A stretch of DNA of 64,000 nt from Nakazawaea peltata (Eukaryota > Ascomycota > Pichiomycetes > Alaninales > Pachysolenaceae): assembly GCA_001599355.1 (NCBI GenBank), contig BCGQ01000001.1, positions 499,135 to 563,134 on the forward strand. The letters run 5' to 3'. Below the pieces are notes generated by a model, which was given only the letters and a program-made list of their open reading frames with translations, had not been told where the DNA came from and made no database searches. A program made the position numbers and the translations under genes. Positions 14,527 to 26,012 of the stretch are shown in pieces. Numbering within the stretch: position 1 is the stretch's first letter; every line of letters begins with the position of its first letter.

Positions 14527-17500
14527 CTAAACAACATCATCTCCACTAGCATAAGAAAATCCACGGAATTGTTCTTGTTGTGACAGATCTAATACACTAT
14601 TAACTGGCGTCAATCTAGGAGTCTCACTAGTAAACTCGGAATCGAAATTAGATAAATCTCTAGTTGATCTGACTGCTGGTACAAATGGAGGTCTAACTCT
14701 GAGATGCAAAATGTCATCAAAGTTGATATTAGCGAAATATGGATGTTCCATAATCTCCAAAGCATCTCTTTCTCCACCTCCCAATCTTTGTTGTGGGTCC
14801 TTTGTCAATAATCCTTGTAAGAGATAAACGGCATCACGAGTCATCGTTACAGGGTAACGAGCCTCATCATTTTGAATCGAGGCAAACGTATCATCTTCAT
14901 CTTCACCATTGAAAGGTGATCTGTTACATAACATTTGATATAACAAAACACCAAATGCCCACCAATCCACGGCACGACCATAACCTTGTTCATTCAAGAT
15001 TTCTGGGGCCATGAACTCAGGTGTACCACAGAAAGTGCTTGTAGATTCGCCATGCCACATTCCTTCTTTACATAATCCATAATCGGCCAACTTGATATGA
15101 CCTTCAACTGTAAGTAAGATGTTATCCAACTTCAAATCACGGTAGATCACACCATTGTCGTGTAAATATTTCAATCCAAGTAAGATTTCAGCTGCGTAGA
15201 ATTGAGCTCTTTCCTCGCTGAATCTTTCACATTGAACATGATGCATTAAATCACCACCAGAAATGTATTCCATGACGAAATATACTCTGTTTTCGGTTTG
15301 GAAACAACAATGTAAGTTCAATAAGAATGGATGTCTTTCTTTGTTGGCGATCAAGAAGACTCTTTTTTCTGATCTTGTACTTGCGATTTCGTCACTTTCG
15401 ATGATGAAGTCTTTCTTTAATACTTTGATAGCACATAACTTGTTTGTATGACGAGATTCTGCTAACATGACTTTACCGAAGTTACCAGCACCTAATACGG
15501 CTAAGAATTGGAAGTCATCTAAACCTAATTTTCTACGACGACGATGAGATTGTTTTTTCAGATGTCCGTGGTGCCCGGTGTGATGACCGGCATGGACCTG
15601 GTGATCGGCTTGCACAGGAGCAGGGGCAGCTTGTTGTTGTGCAACTTGAACTGGTGCTGGCACAACTTGATCTGGCACCTTACTGACCTGATGAGATTCA
15701 ATTACCTTCTCCGGTTCGTAAACAGATGGAATTGATTGTTGAGTAGTCGGATATTCAACCTCAGGAATAGCCTGTTGATTGTGGTGGTATTGCTGCTCTA
15801 CGTGTCTGCTCTCATCACCAAATGGATTCAGATCTGACTCAATTACAGACATCTTAGGATCTAATGTACGGACAGAATCATGACTAGAACTTGAAAATTG
15901 TCTTTGATCATAAGTCTCAGCAACAGGATTCTTAATATATGAGAGATCCGCCTCGTTATCCTCTTCCGGCTCTTCAGAATATCTAGATTGCTCGAATTTC
16001 ATATCAACAGGAGTAGAGGTTTTGGAATTATCATAATTGACCTGCTGTGGAGGTACTGGAGGTAACTGTTTGGCAATGGAAGTGTCGATCTTCTGAACAA
16101 GAGTAGCAGTTGAAGAAGATGAAGAGATGTCACGCTGGTTCTCCAATCTTTGAGGTACGGTGCCCTTGGTCGATTTAATAGTTGTTAAAATCTTATTAGC
16201 CATCTCTAATGACATACCACAGAAATCAGGAACCAAATGAATACAATGAGAATGCGACATGATACCACATTCGGTACATTTATGGACAGACTTTCTACTC
16301 CATGGTAAGATATAACCACAGTGACAACACCATTTAGTTCCTCTATTGGAAACAGGTTCGAATCTATGTGGAATACGATGATTCAACTTAGCTTCATCTG
16401 GATCAATCTCCGAACTCGATTTCGAAATACACTTGGTGACAATCTTTTGATAACATTTCTTATGGCAAAGAAGCTTACAATCTTGACATTGATAACCTGT
16501 ATATCTTAAGAAATCCCCACATAATGCACAGCACATGACATTGTAGAATTGTTTCTGAACAAATTTATGACCATGCTGTTCAAACACTTCTTGCTTACGT
16601 TGACGGATAGCACCATGACGGCCCAAACCTCCGACGAATTCTTTATTATGAGCCTCTGATTTGGTAAAACCTAAAGTGACTAAAATTTGACCAGATGGTT
16701 CTAACACATACCAAGAACTACTGGTGATAGAATTAGTAGCATCAGTAGTAGATAAAGCGGTGGAATCCGATGGGTTCTTGGCAGGACTGAGATCTGAGGT
16801 CTGAGATACTCCACCATATCTGGAATCACCAAGTTGAGTCTGCTGTGGTTGTTGTTGATGTTGTTGTAAAGTAGATGCACTCATCCATCCTCCATTCATT
16901 GTATCATGTTCTAATTTCTTCTTTCTGATTTCTTCGGCAATGTCAGAAATCAGGAACCAATTCACACCAACAGGAATGAATTGACTTCCAGATTTGTCGT
17001 AGATGGTGATTTCCAATTCATTTCCCTTATCGACTTGGATATTGAACTCCTCATTCCATCTGTCATTACGAGATCCTTTGGTTCTAGCGACCTCAGTACC
17101 GTCGATCTTTAAAGAAATAAAACATTCCGGTTTCTTTGAGAATGTAGGTGAAGCAATATGATCGACATCTCTAATGGTGGTGAGACCAATAGTTAAAGTT
17201 CCCGAAAGAGTCTTCTTACGCAGCGTAGGAGTATGTAAAATCTCAATATCCTTCAGTACTTCAACGACATCGACGTGCATCATTTGGTACCGTTTAAGCA
17301 GTTTCTTCAAAAGTTGGATCTTCTGAGCACTTTCTACCCTACCACTCTCAGCTTTGTTAGTACTACGACGATCTCCATCGATCTGATACAATTTGGAGAT
17401 CTTCTCATTGGCCTTCAAATATTCTTCCTCGACTTTGATTCTGAACTCCAATTGTTGGAGCATGGATTGAATTCTATGACCTAATGACGGGCAGTCGTAT

Positions 17501-17850
17501 TTGGATAACTCTAATCTTGTGAAGGTTGTCTTATTCAGAGAGATCGGAGTCAGCAGTCTATACTCTGCGATTTGGCGCTGAGTCATAGACAGGTGGCTAG
17601 AGACGGGTTGAATGGGCTGCTGTTGTCTCTCCTGCGCCTCCTTCTCACGTTGCAAGGTCAACTTAGTCAACGTCTCCTCCAAATACTCGATATTCTGTTG
17701 AGCTTCACGGATCGAGGTGTTACATTTCTGGATCACGGCGGCATTTGTGGTCTTCTTCTTTAAATTGGAAGCGCCGAACGCGATATTCCTCTCTCTTTCG
17801 ATTTTCTTTTTAATATCGTTCAATAACGGATCGTTGGGGTCTAACATCAT
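14527..17850 (-). CDS. PKC1: Protein kinase C of the cell-wall integrity pathway
   Basis: Rho1-activated kinase heading the Bck1-Mkk-Mpk1 cascade. The 1107-residue protein shows, in order: two HR1 Rho-binding coils (about 1-70 and 110-200), a C2 domain (about 215-310), two C1 zinc fingers (about 427-475 and 493-541, HX12CX2C pattern), and a proline/glutamine-rich hinge with a His-rich patch. An AGC kinase domain follows (about 778-1037) with GAGNFGKV, YRDLKLDN, ADYGL and activation loop TSTFCGTPEF. The C-terminal hydrophobic motif is FRGFSY. Two ATGs are adjacent (17850, 17847); the frame upstream opens only with TTG. Domain order is the fungal Pkc1 type, and the length is slightly below the S. 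cerevisiae protein. Confidence 0.97.
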   Translation of the reverse strand: MMLDPNDPLLNDIKKKIERERNIAFGASNLKKKTTNAAVIQKCNTSIREAQQNIEYLEETLTKLTLQREKEAQERQQQPIQPVSSHLSMTQRQIAEYRLLTPISLNKTTFTRLELSKYDCPSLGHRIQSMLQQLEFRIKVEEEYLKANEKISKLYQIDGDRRSTNKAESGRVESAQKIQLLKKLLKRYQMMHVDVVEVLKDIEILHTPTLRKKTLSGTLTIGLTTIRDVDHIASPTFSKKPECFISLKIDGTEVARTKGSRNDRWNEEFNIQVDKGNELEITIYDKSGSQFIPVGVNWFLISDIAEEIRKKKLEHDTMNGGWMSASTLQQHQQQPQQTQLGDSRYGGVSQTSDLSPAKNPSDSTALSTTDATNSITSSSWYVLEPSGQILVTLGFTKSEAHNKEFVGGLGRHGAIRQRKQEVFEQHGHKFVQKQFYNVMCCALCGDFLRYTGYQCQDCKLLCHKKCYQKIVTKCISKSSSEIDPDEAKLNHRIPHRFEPVSNRGTKWCCHCGYILPWSRKSVHKCTECGIMSHSHCIHLVPDFCGMSLEMANKILTTIKSTKGTVPQRLENQRDISSSSSTATLVQKIDTSIAKQLPPVPPQQVNYDNSKTSTPVDMKFEQSRYSEEPEEDNEADLSYIKNPVAETYDQRQFSSSSHDSVRTLDPKMSVIESDLNPFGDESRHVEQQYHHNQQAIPEVEYPTTQQSIPSVYEPEKVIESHQVSKVPDQVVPAPVQVAQQQAAPAPVQADHQVHAGHHTGHHGHLKKQSHRRRRKLGLDDFQFLAVLGAGNFGKVMLAESRHTNKLCAIKVLKKDFIIESDEIASTRSEKRVFLIANKERHPFLLNLHCCFQTENRVYFVMEYISGGDLMHHVQCERFSEERAQFYAAEILLGLKYLHDNGVIYRDLKLDNILLTVEGHIKLADYGLCKEGMWHGESTSTFCGTPEFMAPEILNEQGYGRAVDWWAFGVLLYQMLCNRSPFNGEDEDDTFASIQNDEARYPVTMTRDAVYLLQGLLTKDPQQRLGGGERDALEIMEHPYFANINFDDILHLRVRPPFVPAVRSTRDLSNFDSEFTSETPRLTPVNSVLDLSQQEQFRGFSYASGDDVV

Positions 17851-18016
17851 CTTCAAATATTGGATTTATGAAGTGGCGGTATGATTTAATGATCCATTAA
17901 GAGATGTGTCTTACGTGTGTTTACGTGATTTGTTTTTTTTCGTTGATTTGAGTGAAATTGGAAGGAAAAGTAAAGTGAGGGAGTGAGTGAGGGAAAAAGT
18001 AAACTAAGGAAAAGTA

Positions 18017-18087
18017 GGGAAAGTAGGGAAAGTAGGGGGAAAAGTAGGGGGAGAGTAGGGGGAAAAGTAGGGGGAAAAGTAGGGGGG
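18017..18087 (+). repeat. G-run repeat upstream of PKC1
   Basis: Tandem AAAGTAGGGGG-like units give seven G runs. The last five (18035-18039, 18047-18051, 18058-18062, 18070-18074, 18082-18087) have five or six Gs separated by 6-7 bases. This fits an intramolecular G-quadruplex on the plus strand. It lies about 170-240 bases upstream of the PKC1 start. Confidence 0.8.
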
Positions 18088-18230
18088 TAAGAGTGAAGGG
18101 GAGAAGGGGTGTAGGGGCACCAACCAAAGGACAGAAGTGAAGGCCAAAATCGGAGAGACTCCAACTCAGAGCTATACCCACCTTCTCAGCTACCAACTAT
18201 CTCTCTACAATTCTCTACTATTCTCCACAA

Positions 18231-18345
18231 TTCTCTACTATTCTCTACTATTCTCTACTATTCTCTACTATTCTCTACTACTATTCTCTACTACTATTCT
18301 CTACTACTATTCTCTACTACTATTCTCTACTACTATTCTCTACTA
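18231..18345 (+). repeat. Pyrimidine-rich minisatellite, 10-nt then 13-nt units
   Basis: Five copies of TTCTCTACTA (18231-18280) are followed by five copies of CTATTCTCTACTA (18281-18345). Degenerate C/T-rich sequence continues to the SEA4 stop. It lies between the SEA4 3' end and the PKC1 promoter. Confidence 0.9.
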
Positions 18346-18503
18346 TTGTGTACTGCTATTTTTATACTTTTTCTCTTCTTTTTTGTACTATTATTTTTGT
18401 ACTATTTCCCTATTACTTCCCTACTATTCTCTCCTTTTTCTACTATTCTTTTTCTACATTTCTCTATTTCTCTACATTTCTCACACGCGCTAATATAATT
18501 AAA

Positions 18504-21500
18504 CTACCTATTATTACACCTACAATTACAATCAGGTACCGCACAAACATAATGTTTAGCAAACCATTCCTCTGCATGTCCAGTATGCATTCCATGATTA
18601 CAACTCAAACAAAAACTAAACCATCCACGGAATTGTCTCTCTATCCTTTGTAAATCAACAATATTCCCCTCTTCACCACCCCCGATATTCACCCCATTAT
18701 TAACCCCCGAAACTGCTCTAACCCCTTTACCGTTTCCATCATCCCCCTCGATCTTACCCCCCGTTTGCGCACCTCTCACCTCCCCATTAGCAACTTGATC
18801 AGGTAAAGGAGTGCCTAAAGAAAGTAAACAGATCGCGCAACGAGGAAGCGCAGCCCCACAATGAGGACACGAATCACTCGACAAAGACCTCGAGTTTGAC
18901 ATCCCTCCGAATCGAGATTGTTGTAATTGTTGTTGTTGTACCTCCTGTTTACGAGGTTTGGATATGTTCTTATTACACCTCAAACATTGTAAATACACTT
19001 GACGAGGTACTTCACCTAATGTGGTTTCATTAGCCAAGTTCTTCGACAACTTGGATCTAGACACGTCGAATTTGGCCCTTACACTGAAAAGACTCCAAGA
19101 GTTCAACAAATTAGCATAACAATCGATCCATTTCTCCACTCGAGCATCTTTGAAGAATCGAGGACATCCAAAGGATCCTAATAATGCCGCAGTTTGGACA
19201 TCTCCTGTCTTATCGACATAATTCTGTAATAAATCCATCCCCTTAGGTGTGATACCCGTCAAGATCAACCCTTCCAACTCTCCTCCAGAAACCACCTTAT
19301 CTGCTAATCTATTTAAAAATACACTCAAATCACGATCACTAAGGAATCTCAACAGTACTCCGATCTTCTCCCTCAATGGTAATGACGTCTCATCAAATAC
19401 ATCCCACCAGTCGTTGTCCAGAATAAACAGGAAGATCAGACGTAAGTACGGGTTATCCAATTCAGAGGCCATCTTACGACATTGTTCTTTCCATGGAGAA
19501 TTGGTCGGAATGTCTTTATACAGCATGTACCCGGCAATCAGAGTCGACATAATACGAAGTCTCTCACGTTTGGAGTCTGCCAAGATTTGAACCAGTCGAG
19601 GAACATCTCCATTGAATACTGCCCACCCTGCTGCCTTCTCATAATGACCAGTTGCTTGAAGCAGTGACAATTTTTGATCCAATTCCAGCTTGGTGAAATC
19701 CCAGCCAGCGATATGCATACAGAACAATCTTTGAAGTTTCTTGATCCCAGTCGATTCGTCAACCACTACACCACTTCCTCCTCTCTCGGATCTCATATTG
19801 ACAATACTCTTGATAGCTTTTTCGAATCGTTTCTCAGAAATCGGTGTCTTGGATCTGGTCTGCCCTTGTTCCAACTCTTCTACACCATTCCAAATACCAA
19901 GCACACCTTCGAACAGGAAATCGATATTATTCGACACCATAGCATTACTTTTACTGGACGAAAGTGTAATATCCATCCATTTCCATGTGTTTCTCAAATG
20001 GATATCTTTCTGGAAGATCTCAAAAAGAGGTACATTCTTTTCGGTAGTGGTTCCATAGCCTAATAAAGCTCTTCTACGGATTGTTGAGGCGATATCATTC
20101 TCCAAAATCAGTTCGGGATCAAACACATCTCTCTCCATTAGACTCATATGTTGTAAATCTTTCATCACAATACCATTGGACTCATCGTCACTGGACAGAG
20201 ATCCGTTAGCACTCTCGTCGGCTTCATCGGCTTCAGAATCCATTCCGTCATCTTTCTCAGATCCTTCTGTATCGGAGGAATCCAGTTTCTTCAGCTGTGA
20301 AACCAGAGAATTACGTCTATCAGCAGGATTCAGTAATCTCAGAGCTTTCGATTCCACAATATCTTTAACAAGTTGTGTAGCTGTTCCATCTGTCCCACTG
20401 AAAGTGATATCATTAAAAGCATTAAACAGCAACGCGGTCGGAGCTTCTACTACGGACATTCTATACAAAGATCCAGACTGTCTCATACATACATAGTCAA
20501 TACCCAATTTGGATCTGGCATTATCAGCATAATCAAATGATACCACTCTTTCATATCTGGTCTTGGTATCTTTAACACTAACTACGAAAAGAGAGTCAGA
20601 AGGAGGTTGTAATTTCAATTCTCCTTCGGATTCAGGATGGTTCGCACTATTCAGTAAATAAGTATGATAAGTTCTCAATTCCAGTTCTGTTGGAGGTACG
20701 GTACCGGTATTCCATCTTCTGATGAGCTCGCCACTAAATAAAGTAGCAAACTCTCCTGATCTCGAATGAGAGTACCTGAAACAAGCAGTAGAATAGTTTC
20801 CCTTTCTTGTATCGTTTAATAACTTATTAAAGGTTAAAAGAGGAGCCTCATTGATCACACCAGAAGTATTTCCAGATCCCATACTCAGTATAGCATTGGA
20901 AGTCATCTTTCTTCTATCCCAAATACACAAAGTTCCGTCTTCCAGATACGATGCAAAGAAGTTGGTACTGAATGGATCTACAGTGATACCAGAGGTACAT
21001 CTGGTTCCCAATTGGAACAGATGTTGGTCGGATCTCAAATCAAATTCACGTAAGAACTTGTAACTTCCTGTTAATAAAGAGTTTGAGTCATCAGGATGGA
21101 ACGTAGTCGATAATACAGCCTCATTTTGAATGAAAGAAGCAAGTGGTTGATTAGTGGTCGAAGTACTGGAGATTCTATCAACATCCCAAAGTTGTAAACT
21201 GTGATCCTGTCTCAGTTTATCATATCCAAATGCCACAACGTTGTCTTTATTAAAAGACATACTGTTACAAGGACGTAATTGCTTTGGCTTCACCTTCAGA
21301 AAACTCGGGCTTGTCGATTCAATGTCGAAGATCAGTGCAGTTCCATTAATTTGACCCACTCCTGTGAGTCCCCTTTGATACCGTGAATAACCTATACAAT
21401 TGATTGATTCAAAGCCACTATGGCTACTCACTCTTGTCATTTCATCATAATCTTCATCTCCAGGCAGCTATTGAATGTTAGTATTTTATCGTGGGAATTA

Positions 21501-21623
21501 TCTGGGTGGACTTACTAAATCATTATTGGTTTGATGGAGAGATATCTCTTCACGAGTGAAAGATAAGTATCTTTGATTCAAACCGAAATCCCAGTCGAAA
21601 GCTCTAATCAATGATCCGGACAT
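18504..21623 (-). CDS. SEA4: SEACAT (GATOR2) subunit Sea4, Mios orthologue (two exons)
   Basis: Vacuole-membrane SEA-complex subunit controlling TORC1. Exon 1 21623-21516 (36 codons), intron 21515-21468, exon 2 21467-18504; 1023 residues in total. The N-terminal half is a WD40 propeller (GVGQINGTALIFDIE, LQLWDVDRI, FREFDLRS, LCIWDRRKM). The middle is an alpha-solenoid with GHYEKAAGWAVFNGDVP and LEGLILTGITP. The C terminus is a zinc-binding RING-like region: CPHCGAALPRCAICL, then CLSCNHGMHTGHAEEWF and a CxCxC end. All of these match S. cerevisiae Sea4. The first codon of exon 2 is CTG. The start at 21623 follows the first ATG of the exon that splices in frame. Confidence 0.95.
21468..21515 (-). 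other. SEA4 intron (48 nt)
   Basis: Donor GTAAGT at 21515-21510, branch TACTAAC at 21483-21477, acceptor TAG ending at 21468, nine bases after the branch heptamer. Reading through it would break the frame before the WD40 domain. Confidence 0.93.
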
Positions 21624-24097
21624 TATGATTATTGGGTGGAAGCTCTGTGGATTGGTGCAGTGAGCCTTAGTCGGGTGAGCCTTTTGAGCCTCGGTCTTTT
21701 TCTGTTAGAGTGAGCGGGAGGGAAAAGGCAGAATTTGTTAGTGAAAAAGAGGGCAAGATGAAGGTCAGGGAGGGAGAAATAGGGGTGATGGAGAGAGAAA
21801 TAGAGGGGGCAATAAAGGGGGAGCGGAGAGCAAAAGAGAACTCGAATGAAGGAGAGAAAGAGAGTCAAACTGTGAATAGAGAACAATTCACCAATTCTCA
21901 AACTCCCATAATCCTCAGCTGATTATTGCACCCATTGCTCTCTGTTCAGAATACACTCTAATAGTTGTCGTAATTTGCTCAATAAAATTGGGGGTGATCA
22001 TCAAGTTCAACACCAAAGTGTTGACTACAATCTATTGCGTAATTATTAGAGGCCTATTTATGTTTTATTGTTCTACATGTCCTACTGTCTTCTATTTCAC
22101 TTGTATTTCCCAGAAAATAACTTAGTCCCGTAATCCCATTCTTACCTCTTTTTAAAATATAAAACTTATTTAGCACATAATTCACATTAATAGAACAGTA
22201 CAAGAATAAACGAGGAACCCCATTTGAGAGCATAGAGAACAAAGCCCATTTCGAAGTTTGTTCTCCGCACCGTATGTCAATGATTTACTATGAATCCTGT
22301 CAATCTTCCCACAAAACCCGTTTGTCCCCTTCTCCTGTCACTCTTCTCCCTCCATCCCCCCCCCAATATCTTCCTCACGACAGATGATCTGCTTTGTCTC
22401 ACATCACTTAAGAGCGGTTACTTCACACTGTGCGTTGCCATCTTGACAGATCTTAAAGGAAAACCTCTACACCGGCTTTGTTTGAACACCATTCCGAAAA
22501 TTCAACGGAAACAATACCCATCCCGTAGGCGAATTCAATTCTAAGCATATTCCGTATTTTACCCCTGTATATAAGCTGAGTGTAACATACAAACTGAAAT
22601 TCTTCTCTGCTTAGGAAAATATTTTCGCCTGCTGCAGAATTTTTCAGAGCGAGAAGCGCAAGGAGTTCTTACTTTTACGTTTTGGGAACAAAATTTTACC
22701 TACATGGTACATAAATAGGCAAAAGAGGTTTGAAGTGGAGGAAGGTGCATAACATAATAGAAGAAAGGCATAAACCTATCAATTTTGGGTTAATGAATAG
22801 AGGTCAAAAAATACAAAGGTATTGTTGCCCGCGTAAATGATTTGACGGATTTAGTTGAAGCTAAGTACGATGTAAGCAACCTAGAGATGGCTTTTGGAGG
22901 TGATCACCAGTGCTGATCTCTATTGAATCCTTGCTTTTTCCCCTCTTGATGAGGAACGTTTCTTTTCGTACACAAAAAACCTCACTACCCCTAGGCAACA
23001 TGCTCAGGTACTAAAAATACAAAGTACTACTTAAAGCACTACTCAAATCACCGAACAAGCGTAATCAAAGGTTTAATCTGTTCAAACCATTTAGTAGAAT
23101 TTCAAAATGACAACCAAACATCTAAATGGTTTCAAATAGTAATTTTAAGACATTCCCCAAAATAGATGAAGAGCCAGGCTCCTTGAGACATACAACCTCC
23201 AGGAGAGGAATAAAACCATCATAGGATCAGAAAACGGGTAATATTCACCAATTTCTTGCCCGGTGAATCTACCACTCGGTTGCCCTCCACCTATATTGTT
23301 ATTACATAGAGAAGCCAACCGAATTATAGAGCTCAAAAGTTAACTGCGTTTCGCTATTTAAGCTCACGCACAATATACAATCTTGTAAATAGCGTGCATA
23401 ATATATGCATATAATTAAGGTAAAAAGAAAAGAAAGGAGGAGCGTTTTTTTCTTTCACATGAACTAAGAGCCGGTTGGAAGTAATTTCAGTCTGGAGAAT
23501 ATTCTGATGAGATAGCCTAGGATACAGGTTGATAGAATACACAAAAGGAAAGATTTACCTGGATACGGAAACATACCCCACGGTGGTTTCTTTTCCTATC
23601 TGAGGAAAAGCCATCCTATTGTGTCTCTTGTTCGGTCAAGAAGCAGTAAAAAAGACAAGAGCAAACATCCAAATTTTAACCTTATTTAGGCATTTGCCCT
23701 TTGATTTGTAGAGATCAGAACAGGAATACTGACCTTTTTTGCATTTGCTTAAAGCTGCATGTCTTTTGGAACTCGGTATTTCATATATAATCAGAGAGAC
23801 CTCCTGGTTACTCTCATTTATCCCAACCTTCAATACATTCCCCCTTCTTTCAACTGGCCCCTGATTTAACTGTGGTCCATTTAAAAGTATTTTCATTTAC
23901 GCCTCATTGCTTCGTTAAACTGGAAAAGGGAAAAACCTGTGTGAATTAGGAAACAATCCTCGTCTAAAAAGGGAAGGAAAATTCACTAAAGCAGTTCATA
24001 ACCTTGGGCGGTACAATTCATGCAGGCCTCGGAGAGAAAGATCTAGGATTTACGATTTTGGTAGAAGAAACAATTGGTTCAATTAAATATATTTGAA
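21624..24097. other. 2.5-kb region without recognisable genes
   Basis: Left part (21640-21880): purine-rich G/A tracts next to SEA4. The rest is A/T-rich unique sequence with only short open frames, none with a recognisable protein. I looked for tRNA B boxes, snRNA 5' ends, LTR-like ends and TG-rich telomere-like repeats, and saw none. It may be a long regulatory region for the gene at 24098, or it may hold a non-coding RNA or a chromosomal element. Confidence 0.5.
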
Positions 24098-25921
24098 ATG
24101 TCAAGAAGTGATAGAGTCACCGAGGTTATTTTAACTAAACCACCAAAATTTCTCCAAGCGAGTATGCAGGTTGAGACGGAAAAACAGGGGAGATCTGTAC
24201 TAGATCCTCGAGCAAGAGCCACTCCTAGAACTCAGAAGGATGTGGTTTATGACTCTGTGATTAAAAAAACCAAGGAGAATGAGGAAAAGGCTAGACAAAG
24301 AGCTTTAGAAGAAAAGGCTAGACAAGAAGCTCTGGCTGAGAAGGCTAGGCAATTAGCTCTGGAGGAAAAAGCCAAGAAAGAAGCTCTGGAGGAACTGGCC
24401 CGTCAAAAGGCAATTGAAGAAGAGAAACTTCGTCAGAAGAATATGCAAGAAATGATTGCCAGAGTTCGTCAGTATGAATTATTGGCTGACCAGTACTACA
24501 AGAAAAAGATGAGCAGTCACCAAGAGATTGATACTTCAGTAAGTGACAAATTGAGAGAATTAGCTGCAGGTTACGACGAGTCACAGTCACCCCTGTTACC
24601 AATTGAATCACAACAATTTAAAGTTGAAATCCTGGATTCTATAAGTAGTCCACTTTCTCTTGATAGTATTCTGAGGATTTTGGGTCAGTTCCCTACAGAC
24701 GCTCTGCCAACTGATTCTTTTGAAGAGAACTATTCTTATAGAAAGCCATCTAAGAAAGAAGAGGAACCAAAGGTTGAAGAGACAGTATCTGAAGAACCGT
24801 TGGCATCTGAAGAACCAAAACAACAGGTTCAATCTGAAGAGAGTATGCCAAAAGCTCTGGTTTCTCCTTCAGCTGTAGATTACATGACAGACACTCATTA
24901 CAGTTCTGTTTACGAAGAAGTTTTACTGAGTCTTCTGAGTGTTGACAACTTTGAGTTGTCATTACAGGGGTTAGAAGTTTTTGAAGATATGAAGCAGCGT
25001 CCTTTTTCAGAGCCGGAACGTTCAATGTCTGAGCGTTCCGGATCTATTGACTCAGTGGTGACTCCAAACTCGATCTTCAGTCTGAAACAAATCGAAGAAG
25101 AGACTCCAGAGACCTTCACTTCATCTAGCATTAGTAGTGGATTAACCGAGAGCCAGAAACAACTGCTGCTCGCTGCAATCAAGCTGTCCAAGAGTCACCG
25201 TTTACTTAAGAAGTTATCAAGGACATTCAGTGGTCAATCTCAGGCCTCTTCTTTTGTAACGGGATTGGAGAATGATGAAGATTTACGTGATGACGAAGTA
25301 CTGGCTACACCAATCTCAAAAAGAACATCTATTCTGAGATCTGCCTCCTCTACAGTCATTGAAGTACCTCAAACACCAAGGATTATACAAAGAAGATCTC
25401 CAGAACCAATCCAAATCCAACAGGATAGATTGAAAAAGAGATCCTTCATCGTCTCCCTGTCATCTACTTTGAAAAAGAGACTCTCGCTTATTGCAACTTC
25501 ACATCAACCACATCCTTACCGGGATGAGAGAATGGCTGGTCCTATTCTCTCACAACCTTCTAGACCAGTCGAGGTCACTCCTCTGCCAGTAGAACCATTT
25601 GGATCCAACAAGAGTTCTCCTTCTTCTTCTCCAAAACTCAAAAGGAACAAGCTTACTCACTTCAGATCGGGATCCGAAGTATCGGTAATCCCTAACAGTC
25701 CAAGACCTTCCTTGAGATTGACTACAGCCCCTTCTACACCTGTATTTTCTCTCTCCAAAAGCATCGAAGACACAATCTTTGAGCATGGGGACGAAGACCC
25801 AGACTACCTGGAATTCAAAAAGAAATATTTACACAGTAGCAACGATTTGCTCAGTAGAAATAAGGAGTTTGTCCCTTCGAGAAGGGTGCCAAAAGTTCCT
25901 AGCCAGGTAATTGAAGAATAA
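24098..25921 (+). CDS. Unrecognised coiled-coil, Ser/Pro-rich protein
   Basis: I do not recognise this 607-residue protein. Residues about 50-125 form a long charged helix built of repeated EKARQxAL(E/A)-like units. Several positions that look like Leu are CTG codons and should be Ala, so the segment is an alanine-rich coil or single alpha-helix. The rest is Ser/Thr/Pro-rich with clusters of SP/TP and RxxS sites (for example around SKRTSILRSASS and TPRIIQRRSP), suggesting a phosphoregulated scaffold. There is no signal peptide, membrane segment or catalytic motif. The start at 24098 is the first ATG; the frame upstream opens only with TTG. It stands downstream of the longest gene-free stretch in the window. 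Confidence 0.8.
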   Translation: MSRSDRVTEVILTKPPKFLQASMQVETEKQGRSVLDPRARATPRTQKDVVYDSVIKKTKENEEKARQRALEEKARQEALAEKARQLALEEKAKKEALEELARQKAIEEEKLRQKNMQEMIARVRQYELLADQYYKKKMSSHQEIDTSVSDKLRELAAGYDESQSPLLPIESQQFKVEILDSISSPLSLDSILRILGQFPTDALPTDSFEENYSYRKPSKKEEEPKVEETVSEEPLASEEPKQQVQSEESMPKALVSPSAVDYMTDTHYSSVYEEVLLSLLSVDNFELSLQGLEVFEDMKQRPFSEPERSMSERSGSIDSVVTPNSIFSLKQIEEETPETFTSSSISSGLTESQKQLLLAAIKLSKSHRLLKKLSRTFSGQSQASSFVTGLENDEDLRDDEVLATPISKRTSILRSASSTVIEVPQTPRIIQRRSPEPIQIQQDRLKKRSFIVSLSSTLKKRLSLIATSHQPHPYRDERMAGPILSQPSRPVEVTPLPVEPFGSNKSSPSSSPKLKRNKLTHFRSGSEVSVIPNSPRPSLRLTTAPSTPVFSLSKSIEDTIFEHGDEDPDYLEFKKKYLHSSNDLLSRNKEFVPSRRVPKVPSQVIEE

Positions 25922-26012
25922 TTAATTTTCATAATAAACTAATCGATACCCTATTTATTTAATCATTTTTATTAAAATCAATTAGATATAGCTATACGTT
26001 ATCATTCATTCG

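Noticed and set aside
17345-17365. TACTAAC on the minus strand inside PKC1
   Set aside because: Lies in continuous coding sequence (STNK codons) with no need for splicing.
22900-23900. Possible solo LTR or mobile element in the gene-free region
   Set aside because: No TG...CA terminal pair with direct repeats, no tRNA-primer match and no reverse-transcriptase or transposase fragment.
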